NCBI GenBank assembly: GCA_003176045.1
Contig: PSRM01000281.1
Coordinates: 1 to 40,870, forward strand
Direction of reading: 5' to 3'
Length of the DNA stretch: 40,870 bases
Source of the DNA: Verrucomicrobiota bacterium
GTDB taxonomy: Bacteria; Verrucomicrobiota; Verrucomicrobiia; Limisphaerales; UBA8199
Of this stretch, positions 32,174 through 40,610 are shown piece after piece. Position numbers and translations under genes: made by a program. Under the pieces are notes generated by a model that made no database searches, had not been told where the DNA came from, and saw only the letters and a list, made by a program, of their open reading frames with translations. Position 1 is the stretch's first letter, and every line of letters begins with the position of its first letter.

Positions 32174-33568
32174 TTACGGCTTCGCCGCGCAGTACCCCCG
32201 CGGCACCAACTCATGCACCACATCCACTATGAGATTCTCCACCCCCGGCGCAAACCGCGTCGGTTTATCATAGTACACCATCGCCGCCCCTCCTTCATAT
32301 CCGCCTTCCTTAAGCACACGCTCCGATGGTATGTAGCAGGGCACATCGTTCGCATACGCATTGATCCAGAGCCTCGACGCATCAAATTCGCGTTTCAGCC
32401 GCAGCGAATAATCCACCACCACTTCCCCAGCCAGAAAAACCATCGTCAGATTATCCCCAAATGACCAGGTCTGCACAACGTAAGGCACCTTCGTAAGCAA
32501 TGGCTGCCCTTGGTCCAGCCGCGCCAGATTCGCTCGAGCAAACCTGCCCAGATAGTTCGTTAACCGTGCCTGGGCTTCCCATTCAGCTCGCGTCGGCAAT
32601 GTGTCCAGCGGAAGCGTGAAATTCCTGATCCGGCACGTGAGCTTGCCCACGACCGGCGACAGCTCATTTGTCCGAACCCTCTCGACCGCCTCTGCCAACT
32701 CGCGCCCATGCAGTTTGGTCAATTCAAGGCTCCCGCGCGGCTCCGGGTTCGCATCCCCTGCGCAACCCAGCGCCACAAGTGCCACAGCGCCCGGATGCGC
32801 CTGCTCCAAATATTCCTCCGCATATCCGGCCCAATCCCCGCAGACCTGGTTGAAGTCCCCGCCCAGCGTCGTGCAATGACACGCATAACTGGTGAAAACT
32901 GCCCGAACGGTCCCATCCAGGCCGGTTACAAACAGCGCCGGCAAATCATGGTCCACTGGTCCGCCCTTTGTCCGCCGATTCATCGCAAATCCCGCTTCTC
33001 CCTTCCCCCGGCTCAGCCGCGCCGGACGCCGGTCTCCCAGCGCGCGCAGCGCCACGTCCACCAGGGCCTCGATCGTCTGCTGCGTATAGGCACTCACGTG
33101 CGCCTGCTCACCCGCCGGAATCGGCCCGGTGAAAATATTCGGCACCGACCCCTCCAGCCAGGGCGCAGAATGTGTATGCGTCGAACAAATTGCCAACCGC
33201 TCCGGCGCAACCTGCCTGCCCAGCCGGCCAAGGACTGCATTGCGCACATTCACCGGCACCTCGCAATTATCCACTGTGATCAAAACCGCCGGTTTTTCCT
33301 TCTCACTGCCAATCGCCAGCGCGCTGGCCCAAACTCGCTGCGCCACTCCCTGGCACTCAGATTTCCGCGCCGCGTACCCATTCAGCCGCACCGGATAATC
33401 CGGCGTAATGTCCACCTTGGCAACCCCGACCTGGTAAATCTGGTCGCTGCTATAGGCGCGTGCGCACATGAAAAACAGGGAGCCCCCCGCCACCAGAAAG
33501 TGGAGTGAGCGAGTGAGTGGGTAAGCGAGTGAGCAAGTTGGTGGCCGGGCTGGCGATCTTGTGCGCAT
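32174..33568 (-). CDS. Neutral/alkaline ceramidase-type hydrolase, exported
   Basis: The frame is open to 33763, but the ATG at 33568 gives a basic N-terminus followed by HFLVAGGSLFFMCARAYS, a likely signal peptide, and 464 residues. The N-terminal neutral-ceramidase-like domain shows VGVAKVDITPDYPVRLNGY, the zinc/catalytic segment CSTHTHSAPWLEGSVP, FTSYACHCTTLG and LVALGCAGDANPEPRG. Many environmental bacteria have such proteins in sugar-use clusters without proven ceramidase activity. The signal-peptide codons contain ctcactcgctc words, so a spacer repeat has become coding sequence. Confidence 0.85.
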   Translation of the reverse strand: MRTRSPARPPTCSLAYPLTRSLHFLVAGGSLFFMCARAYSSDQIYQVGVAKVDITPDYPVRLNGYAARKSECQGVAQRVWASALAIGSEKEKPAVLITVDNCEVPVNVRNAVLGRLGRQVAPERLAICSTHTHSAPWLEGSVPNIFTGPIPAGEQAHVSAYTQQTIEALVDVALRALGDRRPARLSRGKGEAGFAMNRRTKGGPVDHDLPALFVTGLDGTVRAVFTSYACHCTTLGGDFNQVCGDWAGYAEEYLEQAHPGAVALVALGCAGDANPEPRGSLELTKLHGRELAEAVERVRTNELSPVVGKLTCRIRNFTLPLDTLPTRAEWEAQARLTNYLGRFARANLARLDQGQPLLTKVPYVVQTWSFGDNLTMVFLAGEVVVDYSLRLKREFDASRLWINAYANDVPCYIPSERVLKEGGYEGGAAMVYYDKPTRFAPGVENLIVDVVHELVPRGYCAAKP

Positions 33569-33843
33569 CGAATGACTCAATCTGGAATCCAAAGTCAGAC
33601 CCGCAGGATGCGACCTCGCAGCCGCCGCGTCAAGGCCAGCGACGCCCATGAAGCCCATTGTTTCAGCCATTTCCATTTGCGCTCTAACAGCTCGCAAAGG
33701 CGGGTCCACGAATCCTTCGACGCCATCGGCGTCCTTCATATCAGCCCAGGGCAAGCGAGGCACGAGCGCCGCCCTGGGTCAAGCGCCCCCAGGAACCCAA
33801 TTCGAGCGCTGAAAGCGCGATTCATGCGACTCGAGTTCGAGGG

Positions 33844-34347
33844 ATGCCGCATAAACAGGCCACCCTCGATTTACTTGACTTTACCCACAGCCCGTCCGAA
33901 CATGTGTTGGCTCGATGCGCGCATGACATGTTCTGCAAAGAGAGAGATTATCCGTTAATCGCGCTGAATGCCCTCGCCGGATTTAGCGAAGACAAATTGG
34001 CTGCCAGACGCTTCACATACCGTTTCTTGCCGTGGTCGCTGAGCTGCCTTGTGGCTTTCCTCGGTTTTGGCGCGAGCATAGTTATTCCATTGATGCGCAA
34101 GCAATATGACCCTGTCCCAAATGTTTACGTGCTGACCGCCGCAGCCTCCTTCGTGCTCTGCGTCGGTTTCTTTGTCGCCACATGGCGTCGTATGGTCGCA
34201 GCAGTCCCCATCAGTCCGCGCTCTGGACAGCCCATGGAGGTTTATCGTCTGGAGGACGTACTCAAGGACAAAAAATATGAGCTTGCCTATATTTGCCGCA
34301 AAAGCCGCACCTATTTCCGCGTAGTATTCAAAGCGCCGGGAGACTGA
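33844..34347 (+). CDS. Small two-segment membrane protein, unknown
   Basis: 167 residues, family not recognised. Two membrane segments at about 60-80 (FLPWSLSCLVAFLGFGASIVI) and 95-113 (VLTAAASFVLCVGFFVA) separate a hydrophilic N-terminus with an HDMFCKERDYPL motif from a C-terminal part (SGQPMEVYRLEDVLKDK, then YICRKSRTYFRVVF). First of a plus-strand run of small genes ending near 37.8 kb. Confidence 0.6.
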   Translation: MPHKQATLDLLDFTHSPSEHVLARCAHDMFCKERDYPLIALNALAGFSEDKLAARRFTYRFLPWSLSCLVAFLGFGASIVIPLMRKQYDPVPNVYVLTAAASFVLCVGFFVATWRRMVAAVPISPRSGQPMEVYRLEDVLKDKKYELAYICRKSRTYFRVVFKAPGD

Positions 34348-34446
34348 CGGAACCGTAAATCGAATGAGTAGCAGCACACTTTGGATGCGGCGATGACGAT
34401 ACGTTTCCATATCGAAGCTCACTGGCGCCGCGCCAAGCGACTTTGA

Positions 34447-34797
34447 GTGTTCGACCGCGCCGTACACGTGACAACGATCAAGCACGATAAGGTTTTCGGT
34501 GGCCGGTTCCTGGCATGGTTCTCGGCTTTGTCCGTTCTGGGCCTGACCTCAACGATGCTTATCCTCCTATGCATACGCCATTGGCTTTTAATTCTGATCC
34601 TTCCCGGGGCGCTTTTGACTATGGTGCTAGTCGCCTTCACTTGTCACCGCTTCATTTCGCGCCGGTATAAGTGCGGTGCTTGTGGTTCGGTCTTGCCCCT
34701 GCCCAAGAAGGAAAAAGGTAAGGCTTTCGTTTATCGTTTCTACTGTGAACATTGCGACATCCTTTGGGAAACCGGGCTCAAAGAAGTTGAGGACTGA
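34447..34797 (+). CDS. Membrane protein with a zinc-ribbon tail, unknown
   Basis: 116 residues from a GTG at 34447; a GTG at 34468 (MTTIKHDK) is an equal candidate. Two hydrophobic spans (about 23-41 and 44-66) precede a C-terminal zinc ribbon, YKCGACGSVL and FYCEHCDILW, with two CxxC knuckles. Such proteins often bind a membrane or DNA partner; no function can be assigned. Confidence 0.55.
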   Translation: MFDRAVHVTTIKHDKVFGGRFLAWFSALSVLGLTSTMLILLCIRHWLLILILPGALLTMVLVAFTCHRFISRRYKCGACGSVLPLPKKEKGKAFVYRFYCEHCDILWETGLKEVED

Positions 34798-34815
34798 AGG
34801 GCGCAATTGTAACCC

Positions 34816-35109
34816 ATGAACGCGCCTCCTGACGAACTCGACGGAGCAAAAGTCATTTGCTTCGTCGTAGTCACTCCCGCCGTTAAACCAACCGCTGCCA
34901 CCACGCATCGCCGCGACGGCCAGGTTTTGCAACCAGCGCGCGGCCTCGCCATTTGTCAATATCCTGGCGACTCCGCCTGTTACCTCTTTTATTGCGACGA
35001 AAACTGGGCAGTTCGTACCGACACTTTTCACCTCACCTCAGAAGATGCCAAAAGCCAGGCAGAATTTGAGTATGAAGGCATCCGCAAATACTGGATCGAT
35101 ATGGCTTGA
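34816..35109 (+). CDS. 97-aa protein of unknown family, copy A
   Basis: A soluble-looking 97-residue protein beginning MNAPPDELDGAKVICF and ending GIRKYWIDMA, with RRDGQVLQPARGLAICQYPGD and YLFYCDENWAVRTDTFHLT in the middle. Copy B at 36579-36872 is the same length and differs at 17 positions by my count (about 82 per cent identity). No motif is recognised. Both copies have an intact frame, which suggests they are functional. Confidence 0.75.
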   Translation: MNAPPDELDGAKVICFVVVTPAVKPTAATTHRRDGQVLQPARGLAICQYPGDSACYLFYCDENWAVRTDTFHLTSEDAKSQAEFEYEGIRKYWIDMA

Positions 35110-35179
35110 AAGCCAGTTTTTCCTTACCTTACGCTTGACTTTGAATATCGAGTGGCCTACTCGTTGTCCCGGAACACTT

Positions 35180-35848
35180 ATGAGACGGCTTTTCGTTGGT
35201 TTGCTCCTGCTTGTCGTGCTGGCCGCGTGCGCTAAAGGGCGGAGCGCTTTGCAGTCGAAACTCAAGTCGCTTAGGCACGGAATGACAAAGGCCCAAGTTC
35301 AGAACCTGCTCGGCAAACCATCGGCCATCCAGGGCGAGGCGGATTCCAGGTGGAGTACTTGGCTTGCAGGCATTGCAGAAGTTTGGGAGTACTGGACCGA
35401 CGAACAGGGAAAAGTACTTCAACGTCGTGGTGGCGAGCAGCAGGGTTCAGCGTACTTCGATGATGCCGGCAAGCTCCGATACGCTTGGGCGGGGTACGAG
35501 CAGGTCGTAGCACCCGTTAGCTACCCGATGGACAAGCCGCTCGTGGCGCACTTCCAGGCCACTCTTTTGGAAACCTACTGGCTCAAGGCTTCGCGCGGCG
35601 AACTGGCGAAATCTGTCAGCCGGGACGCAGTCTGGTTCTCAACGTTGCCCACTGCCTACGTTTATCCCGATTACACCAATGCCCCGTACCGGATAGGCAT
35701 CGAGGTGAAGACAGCATTGGGAAACAGGGTGAGCTACGGGGCCGAGATGTCTCGCGACCCCGATCCATGGAAGCGAACGTGGACATTTGCTTTTAATGCG
35801 GCTCTCGACCCGCAAGGGAACCTCATCAATAATCAAAACAACTTCTAA
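35180..35848 (+). CDS. Lipoprotein with an SmpA/BamE-like N-terminal domain
   Basis: The frame opens at 35045 inside the previous gene, but the ATG at 35180, with GGA nine bases upstream, gives MRRLFVGLLLLVVLAACAKG, a lipoprotein signal with lipobox LAAC. The mature start (LKSLRHGMTKAQVQNLLGKPS, then WSTW and WEYW) matches the SmpA/OmlA (BamE-like) helix-helix motif GMTxxQVxxxLGxP. The remaining ~130 residues have no recognised domain. 222 residues. A cell-envelope role is likely. Confidence 0.75.
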   Translation: MRRLFVGLLLLVVLAACAKGRSALQSKLKSLRHGMTKAQVQNLLGKPSAIQGEADSRWSTWLAGIAEVWEYWTDEQGKVLQRRGGEQQGSAYFDDAGKLRYAWAGYEQVVAPVSYPMDKPLVAHFQATLLETYWLKASRGELAKSVSRDAVWFSTLPTAYVYPDYTNAPYRIGIEVKTALGNRVSYGAEMSRDPDPWKRTWTFAFNAALDPQGNLINNQNNF

Positions 35849-35894
35849 GTCAGGATTTTGTGAGCCTTTTTAACGGCTTTAGGGGCAGACCATA

Positions 35895-36506
35895 ATGCGA
35901 ACGACTATCCAAAACCCCATCGAATCCGTCGTCCACACGTTCCGCTCTTTCCCGAACTCTTCGATGGAGGAAATCCTCAACCGCGTGATCGAAAGTGGCG
36001 TCGAGCGGGCGGCGGCAATCCAGTTGGTTGCACTCTTGCCCTTAGCTTACGGGCGGGTGAGCTTATCTGGCAGCGGAGCTGTCTTTTGCGAGAGGTATGT
36101 CGCCCTTGATGCTCAGGGGAAACCAGGTCAGTCGGGCAGCCTCGCCAGCCTGCCTTTCTGGCTGCAGGCGCTCGATTTCGCCAAACAGGACAGGGAGCCT
36201 TCTTTTCCAATCATGAGCCGAAGTGCCGAGGTGCGGGCTGCCAACGCAGCGCTTTTGGATGGAAAGAAGCTCGGCGATCTCGTTTGGAGTGCCCCGGTCT
36301 TTGTACGGCCGATTGATTTCTCCGCCAATCCAGGGAACCTTCAACCAAAAGCCCGATGGTGGAGGCAGATTTGGGATGCGCCCGCCGAACATTCTGTAAC
36401 GCACCGCGAGAGTACAATCGCCAGAGGCGCAATGATAGTGGCCCTTCTCGTCGGTCTATTTGCGATAGGCGCGTTGATGTACTACGTCGTCGCACTGCTA
36501 AGATAA
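35895..36506 (+). CDS. Tail-anchored protein, unknown
   Basis: 203 residues, family not recognised. The N-terminal half is helical (SSMEEILNRVIESGVERAAAIQLVALLPLAYGR). A single membrane span lies at the C-terminus (MIVALLVGLFAIGALMYYVVALL, about 178-200), so it is probably tail-anchored with a cytoplasmic head. It sits between the two 97-aa paralogues. Confidence 0.6.
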   Translation: MRTTIQNPIESVVHTFRSFPNSSMEEILNRVIESGVERAAAIQLVALLPLAYGRVSLSGSGAVFCERYVALDAQGKPGQSGSLASLPFWLQALDFAKQDREPSFPIMSRSAEVRAANAALLDGKKLGDLVWSAPVFVRPIDFSANPGNLQPKARWWRQIWDAPAEHSVTHRESTIARGAMIVALLVGLFAIGALMYYVVALLR

Positions 36507-36578
36507 GTGACCGGAAGATGCTAAATAAACTTCGGGCGGCGCTGTACGCCACATCGTTCCCCGGGATAAAACAAAACC

Positions 36579-36872
36579 ATGATCAAACCTCCCGATCAGC
36601 TCGACGGAGCAAAAGTCACTTGCTTCGCCCTTGTCACCGCCGCCGTTAAGCCAACCGCGGCCACTACTCATCGGCGCGACAGCCAGGTTTTAGGACCAGC
36701 TTGTGGCCTCGCTATTTGTCAGTATCCGGACGACTCTGCCTTTTACCTGTTTTATTGCGACGAGAACTGGGCCGTCCGCACAGACACCTTTCACCTCACT
36801 CTAGAAAATGCCAAGAGTCAGGCAGAATTTGAATACAAAGGCATCCGCAACTACTGGAAGGACATGGCTTGA
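36579..36872 (+). CDS. 97-aa protein of unknown family, copy B
   Basis: Paralogue of the gene at 34816-35109: same length, same start pattern (MIKPPDQLDGAKVTCF), and an almost unchanged centre (CDENWAVRTDTFHLT) and end (KDMA). Similarity at the DNA level continues just past the stop (gacatggcttgaa versus gatatggcttgaa). The two copies are 1.76 kb apart on the same strand. Confidence 0.75.
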   Translation: MIKPPDQLDGAKVTCFALVTAAVKPTAATTHRRDSQVLGPACGLAICQYPDDSAFYLFYCDENWAVRTDTFHLTLENAKSQAEFEYKGIRNYWKDMA

Positions 36873-36881
36873 AGCCCGACG

Positions 36882-36918
36882 ATGCCCGGCCTCAAAGTCC
36901 AAATTCCTGGCCTGCCTT
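36882..36918 (+). pseudogene. 5' remnant of a duplicated gene
   Basis: ATGCCCGGCCTCAAAG and the following 21 bases nearly match the start of the gene at 36988 (encoding MPGLKVQIPGLP versus MPGLKIQIPDLP). After this the similarity stops and a ctttgcgt word block follows (36934-36958). It looks like the broken first codons of a second copy. Confidence 0.6.
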
Positions 36919-36987
36919 TGTCTCCTACATGCTTTGCGTCTTTGCGCCTTTGCGTTAATTCGGTGCTGAATAGATCAGGCCTAGCCA

Positions 36988-37749
36988 ATGCCCGGCCTCA
37001 AAATTCAAATCCCTGACCTGCCCGAACAACCCGGCGAAAAAAGAATCTCCGTCCTTTGGTTCTTTTTGGTCTTTGGCCTGGCTTGGCTCGCCGTGGGACT
37101 GGGACTCGTGCGGAGTTACTTTCGGCTCACCGGACCGACGCCCTCTGACCTGCACGCGCTAAGCCTGACGCAGGTCACCAATGTAGTTACGAAACTCGAA
37201 AACCCCGGCAGCACAAAAATTGGCCGCATCTGGCTGCGCACGGACCATGGCGCCAGGATTCGCTACGATGCAAGCTTTCCGTATTCGGATGAGATCCGGC
37301 ATCTAAATCCGGACTACGGGCTATTGCTCGACCAAACCAATGTCGTTTGGGCCGTCACAACCGGCGGCAAAGTTCTGGCCGCCCGTTTTTTCCAGGAATA
37401 CCACATCGAGACCAAGAGGCTCGACAAATTTTTCGGCCCGTTCTTTGGCATTATGGGCCTGGTACTGGTCTTCTGCTCCGTTTTCTTCCAGTTACAAGTT
37501 CTGGCCGGCAAACCGCTGCCGAAGGAACTCGGCACGCTCGTCACGTTGCGTGTGCGCCTCCTGATACTATGGGGGAGCCTCATCGCCTACTTGTTCTTCT
37601 ACTTTCTCGTGGTTTACCCGCTGCTCGCCTCAAAGCTTGGCGGCTGGTCTTGGATGCTGATTTGGCTTCTGGGTGCCGCCCTGATCGCCAACGGCATCGT
37701 CGCCTATTTCAAAAAACACCCGCCAAGGAAGGGAGGCATGCTAAAGTGA
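36988..37749 (+). CDS. Four-segment membrane protein, unknown
   Basis: 253 residues, family not recognised. Membrane spans at about 22-42 (VLWFFLVFGLAWLAVGLGLV), 146-168, 190-212 and 218-238, with a large hydrophilic domain between the first two (TGPTPSDLHALSLTQV, then IGRIWLRTDHGARIRYD). The C-terminus is basic (FKKHPPRKGG). A truncated copy of its 5' end lies 106 bases upstream. Confidence 0.65.
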   Translation: MPGLKIQIPDLPEQPGEKRISVLWFFLVFGLAWLAVGLGLVRSYFRLTGPTPSDLHALSLTQVTNVVTKLENPGSTKIGRIWLRTDHGARIRYDASFPYSDEIRHLNPDYGLLLDQTNVVWAVTTGGKVLAARFFQEYHIETKRLDKFFGPFFGIMGLVLVFCSVFFQLQVLAGKPLPKELGTLVTLRVRLLILWGSLIAYLFFYFLVVYPLLASKLGGWSWMLIWLLGAALIANGIVAYFKKHPPRKGGMLK

Positions 37750-37757
37750 TCGTAGAT

Positions 37758-37847
37758 ATGAAACAGACAATTCATTGGATTCTGCTTTCACTGGTGATGG
37801 AGCGAAAGTTGGACTCCGAGCTGGCGGCCTTTAACCAGGCCGACTGA
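37758..37847 (+). CDS. Possible 29-aa small protein or gene remnant
   Basis: Nine bases after the previous stop, an ATG opens MKQTIHWILLSLVMERK, ending NQAD and a stop. It is hydrophobic then charged. With no Shine-Dalgarno sequence and no comparison available, it may be a real small protein, a remnant or chance. Confidence 0.2.
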   Translation: MKQTIHWILLSLVMERKLDSELAAFNQAD

Positions 37848-38543
37848 CTTCCGTTTGGTTTCCGACTTAGTCCCGGAGGGACGACAGAAAATAGCCCAGC
37901 GTTTCAACGCTGGGTACGAGCCTTTGAGCGCCATGAGTCCCGTCAGGGACGACAGAGGCACTGGTTCTGTCGTCCCTAGCGGGACTTATTCCCTGTAAGA
38001 CCATGGTGCGAGTCCGGAAAGCTTTCGGGGCTGGGCCATTCTCTTTTATCCCGGGATTAAAAGCCGAAAAGCTCGTGGCATTGGACACCTGGTCCCTGAC
38101 GGCGGCTTCGCCAGCGAGGCGTTCAGTGAATCCCGCAACCCGGCGAGCTCGACCCGCAGATTTTCCGGTCCGCCCCGAAGTCTTTCGGGACAGCTTCTCG
38201 ATGATGTCGTTCGATGCCGTTGGGCATCTTTCGTAAAAGCCTTCACAAACTTGTGAAGGTCCGCACTGCACTAATCGTCGTCTGACTCATATCGGTCGTT
38301 GTTTGGTGTTATACGCGGTCAGTGGTCCAGCTTGCCGCGTCGTAGCCTTAAGCAAAGGCGGGTAGTCCGTGGTCCACTCCTCCGGGGGAATTTCTGCCCT
38401 TGTTCTACTCCCTGCCGCGCAACTTCGGCGCAACTCGTCAACAACATTCTTGAAAATTATCTTCCGAGGATTGCAACCGCTCGGAGGGCGGCATTGAACA
38501 TCTCCAATCAACCGACCGCGTCGAATGTGATTGACGCTGGCCA
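37848..38543. repeat. 696-base spacer with R4 inverted repeats
   Basis: R4 units agtcccggagggacgacaga (37869-37888) and agtcccgtcagggacgacag (37936-37955) are direct copies; tctgtcgtccct followed by agcgggact (37966-37986) is the inverted copy. Between them is the hairpin CCCAGCG-tttcaa-CGCTGGG (37895-37914). From 37990 to 38543 several short frames exist on both strands, including a minus-strand stretch with IIFKNVVDELRR and IPPEEWTTDYPP, but none shows a credible start, context or known family. A cttcacaaact-tgtgaag inverted pair lies near 38239-38257. Confidence 0.55.
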
Positions 38544-40238
38544 TTGGCCGCCTATAATTCCTGGGTGCCAGCCAGAATCGGAACGGTTTATGTAATTTCC
38601 GGCGCGGTCGCCTTATTCCTGGCAGTGTCCATAACCCGCGCGTCTGTAGCGGCCACTAATCCACCACCCACCAAAATTGTCCACTTGCGGCCAGGAGCGG
38701 ACCCCGACGGCCTAGTCCATGAATTCGGCTTGACTCCAAAATTCATCTATCGCTACGCGGTCAACGGCTTAGCGGCGCCGATGGATTCAGCCGCAGCGGA
38801 AAGGTTGAGCCACGATGCACGGGTTCTCTCGATCGGAGATAATGGCGAAGTTCGGTCAGACTGCGTCGGGGTGGGACCCGCCCTCATTGTACCGGCCAGT
38901 GCAATCGTGACGCAGCAGATCCCGGCTGGTATTATGAGAATGGGGCTGCCTAATTTCCCCATGACCCGCTACAACGGGCAGGATCACCGCTTCAACGTGG
39001 ACGTGGCGGTGCTGGATAGCGGGATTCAGTTGGACCATCCCGACCTGAATGTTTATTTGCCCGGCTCAACGAGCTTTGCCGATGGCTCGACCAACGGCAG
39101 CGACTGGCACGGACATGGCACGCACGTCAGCGGAATTATCGGCGCGCTCGATAACGACATCGGTGTCGTCGGGGTCGCGCCTGGAGTGCGCTTGTGGTCG
39201 GTCGAAGTGGTCGGACCGACCGTAAATGACCAGGCCACGTTGCTCGCGGGAGTGGATTACATTGCTCAGCACGCCGATCGAATATCCGTGGTCAACGTCA
39301 GCCTCACGACCTACGCAGGCAACATCTACGATACTATTCACGCCGCTTTCAGCAATCTCGTGAGCCGGGGGGTTGTGGTCGTCGCTGCCGCTGGAAACAA
39401 TGCCGGCGATATCTGCGGTGACACAATTTGGGGAAACTCTGACGACGTGCTTCCCGCCGGGCTTCCTGAAGTGATGGCGGTTTCGGCGATGGATCCTAAC
39501 ACGGATTGGTTCTGGGATTGTACGAACAGCGTATGGGTCAACGCGAATAATCCTGCCTTCGACCAGATCCCCTTTTTTTCGAATTACAGCGAAACTCGTC
39601 ACAATCCGGAATTCGTCCACTCTCAAGGCGGTGGGATTGACGTGGCGGCTCCTGGTGTCTTCGTGCTCTCGACGTGGAATGGGACGAACTACGCCAAGTT
39701 GTCCGGTACGAGCATGGCCTCGCCTCACGCCGCAGGTCTTGTGGCTCTCTACATTGCGGCCAACGGACGAGCAACAAATGCAGCAGGTGTGTACAAGATC
39801 CGGCAGGCAATTGTTGACGGCAGCCAACCTCAACTGCAATGGTTTCCCGGCGGACAGCCAGCTTATTACTACGTAGATTCGTACAGCGGCTATGACACCT
39901 TTGTGCTTAGCACACGTGACCCGGACGTTTATGCCTCTTGTGCAGGCTCATTCGGCTGCATCACGAACGATCTCGCCGAGCCGCTGGCCGTCCCGTCTGA
40001 AAGCTGGGTGCCCGCACCGACCATCGTCAGCCAGTCGCTGAGTTCGAACGGTTTCGCGTTCAGTTTTACAACCGTGCCCGGTTATGTTTACACCCCGCAG
40101 TTTACGGATACCTTGGGCGCATCGCACCAATGGACCGACTTGGGATCTACCAATGGCACAGGTGATCTGGTGACGGCCAGCGACTCGGCGGTGTCTAGCG
40201 GCCGCTACTATCGCATCAGACGTCAGCCGAGGCCTTAA
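38544..40238 (+). CDS. Subtilisin-like serine protease (S8), exported
   Basis: 564 residues from a TTG at 38544; a GTG at 38565 gives a similar signal-peptide start (VYVISGAVALFLAVSITRASVAA) and may be the real one. An inhibitor-like propeptide follows (KIVHLRPGADPDGLVHEFGL, about 44-105). The catalytic triad is D158 (VAVLDSGIQLDHPDL), H191 (HGHGTHVSGI) and S390 (LSGTSMASPHAAGL), with oxyanion N285 (AAAGNN). The last ~90 residues form a beta-rich tail ending GRYYRIRRQ, similar in style to the end of the PQQ-propeller gene. Probably a secreted protease activated by propeptide removal. Confidence 0.95.
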   Translation: MAAYNSWVPARIGTVYVISGAVALFLAVSITRASVAATNPPPTKIVHLRPGADPDGLVHEFGLTPKFIYRYAVNGLAAPMDSAAAERLSHDARVLSIGDNGEVRSDCVGVGPALIVPASAIVTQQIPAGIMRMGLPNFPMTRYNGQDHRFNVDVAVLDSGIQLDHPDLNVYLPGSTSFADGSTNGSDWHGHGTHVSGIIGALDNDIGVVGVAPGVRLWSVEVVGPTVNDQATLLAGVDYIAQHADRISVVNVSLTTYAGNIYDTIHAAFSNLVSRGVVVVAAAGNNAGDICGDTIWGNSDDVLPAGLPEVMAVSAMDPNTDWFWDCTNSVWVNANNPAFDQIPFFSNYSETRHNPEFVHSQGGGIDVAAPGVFVLSTWNGTNYAKLSGTSMASPHAAGLVALYIAANGRATNAAGVYKIRQAIVDGSQPQLQWFPGGQPAYYYVDSYSGYDTFVLSTRDPDVYASCAGSFGCITNDLAEPLAVPSESWVPAPTIVSQSLSSNGFAFSFTTVPGYVYTPQFTDTLGASHQWTDLGSTNGTGDLVTASDSAVSSGRYYRIRRQPRP

Positions 40239-40610
40239 TGGTGCCGCTTGGCTGATTGGCAGCAGCGTAGGTTCAACATACCTGGGGATGTCGTTCGCAA
40301 AACCGGCGCACCGCCGCCTAATTCAGACTTTGTTATTTCATAGGAGAGATGCCGAGGGGAGGCAGTTCCGAATCGAGTCCTCAAAACGGCCGATCAGCCC
40401 GCAAGCTGAGGTCGCCCCCCCACAAGGGCGGAACCGGGCGCACCAATGGAAACTGACAACTGCGGTCGGTTCAATTCCATCGTGGACGACTCTCTACCCT
40501 CTACCCTGCCGGTTCAAAACCATTTTGAGCTCGCACAACTTTCTTATCCGTACTTTTACTGATAGGACAGTTTTTGTCCCACCCTCCTTGCTACGCTCAA
40601 ATCAAAAACT
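40239..40610. other. 372-base spacer, no convincing gene
   Basis: An open frame at 40288-40614 has a composition unlike the neighbouring genes and ends in the next gene's start region, so I do not call it. Visible are ctctaccctctaccctgcc (40491-40509) and a small hairpin GGACA-gtttt-TGTCC (40565-40579) 31 bases before the next ATG, which could be regulatory. Confidence 0.4.

Noticed and set aside
32708-33508. 266-codon plus-strand open frame opposite the ceramidase-like gene
   Set aside because: Its Arg/Pro/Gln-rich product has no domain, while the opposite strand encodes a recognisable conserved protein.
37867-38271. 134-codon minus-strand frame across the R4 repeats
   Set aside because: Much of it is encoded by the repeat element itself, and it has no recognisable domain.
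38287-38544. Minus-strand frame with IIFKNVVDELRR and IPPEEWTTDYPP
   Set aside because: It reads somewhat like protein, but it is short, its start lies against the subtilase gene, and I recognise no family. It may be a remnant.
39066-39839. 257-codon minus-strand open frame inside the subtilase gene
   Set aside because: The subtilase frame has all catalytic motifs; the reverse frame is its shadow.
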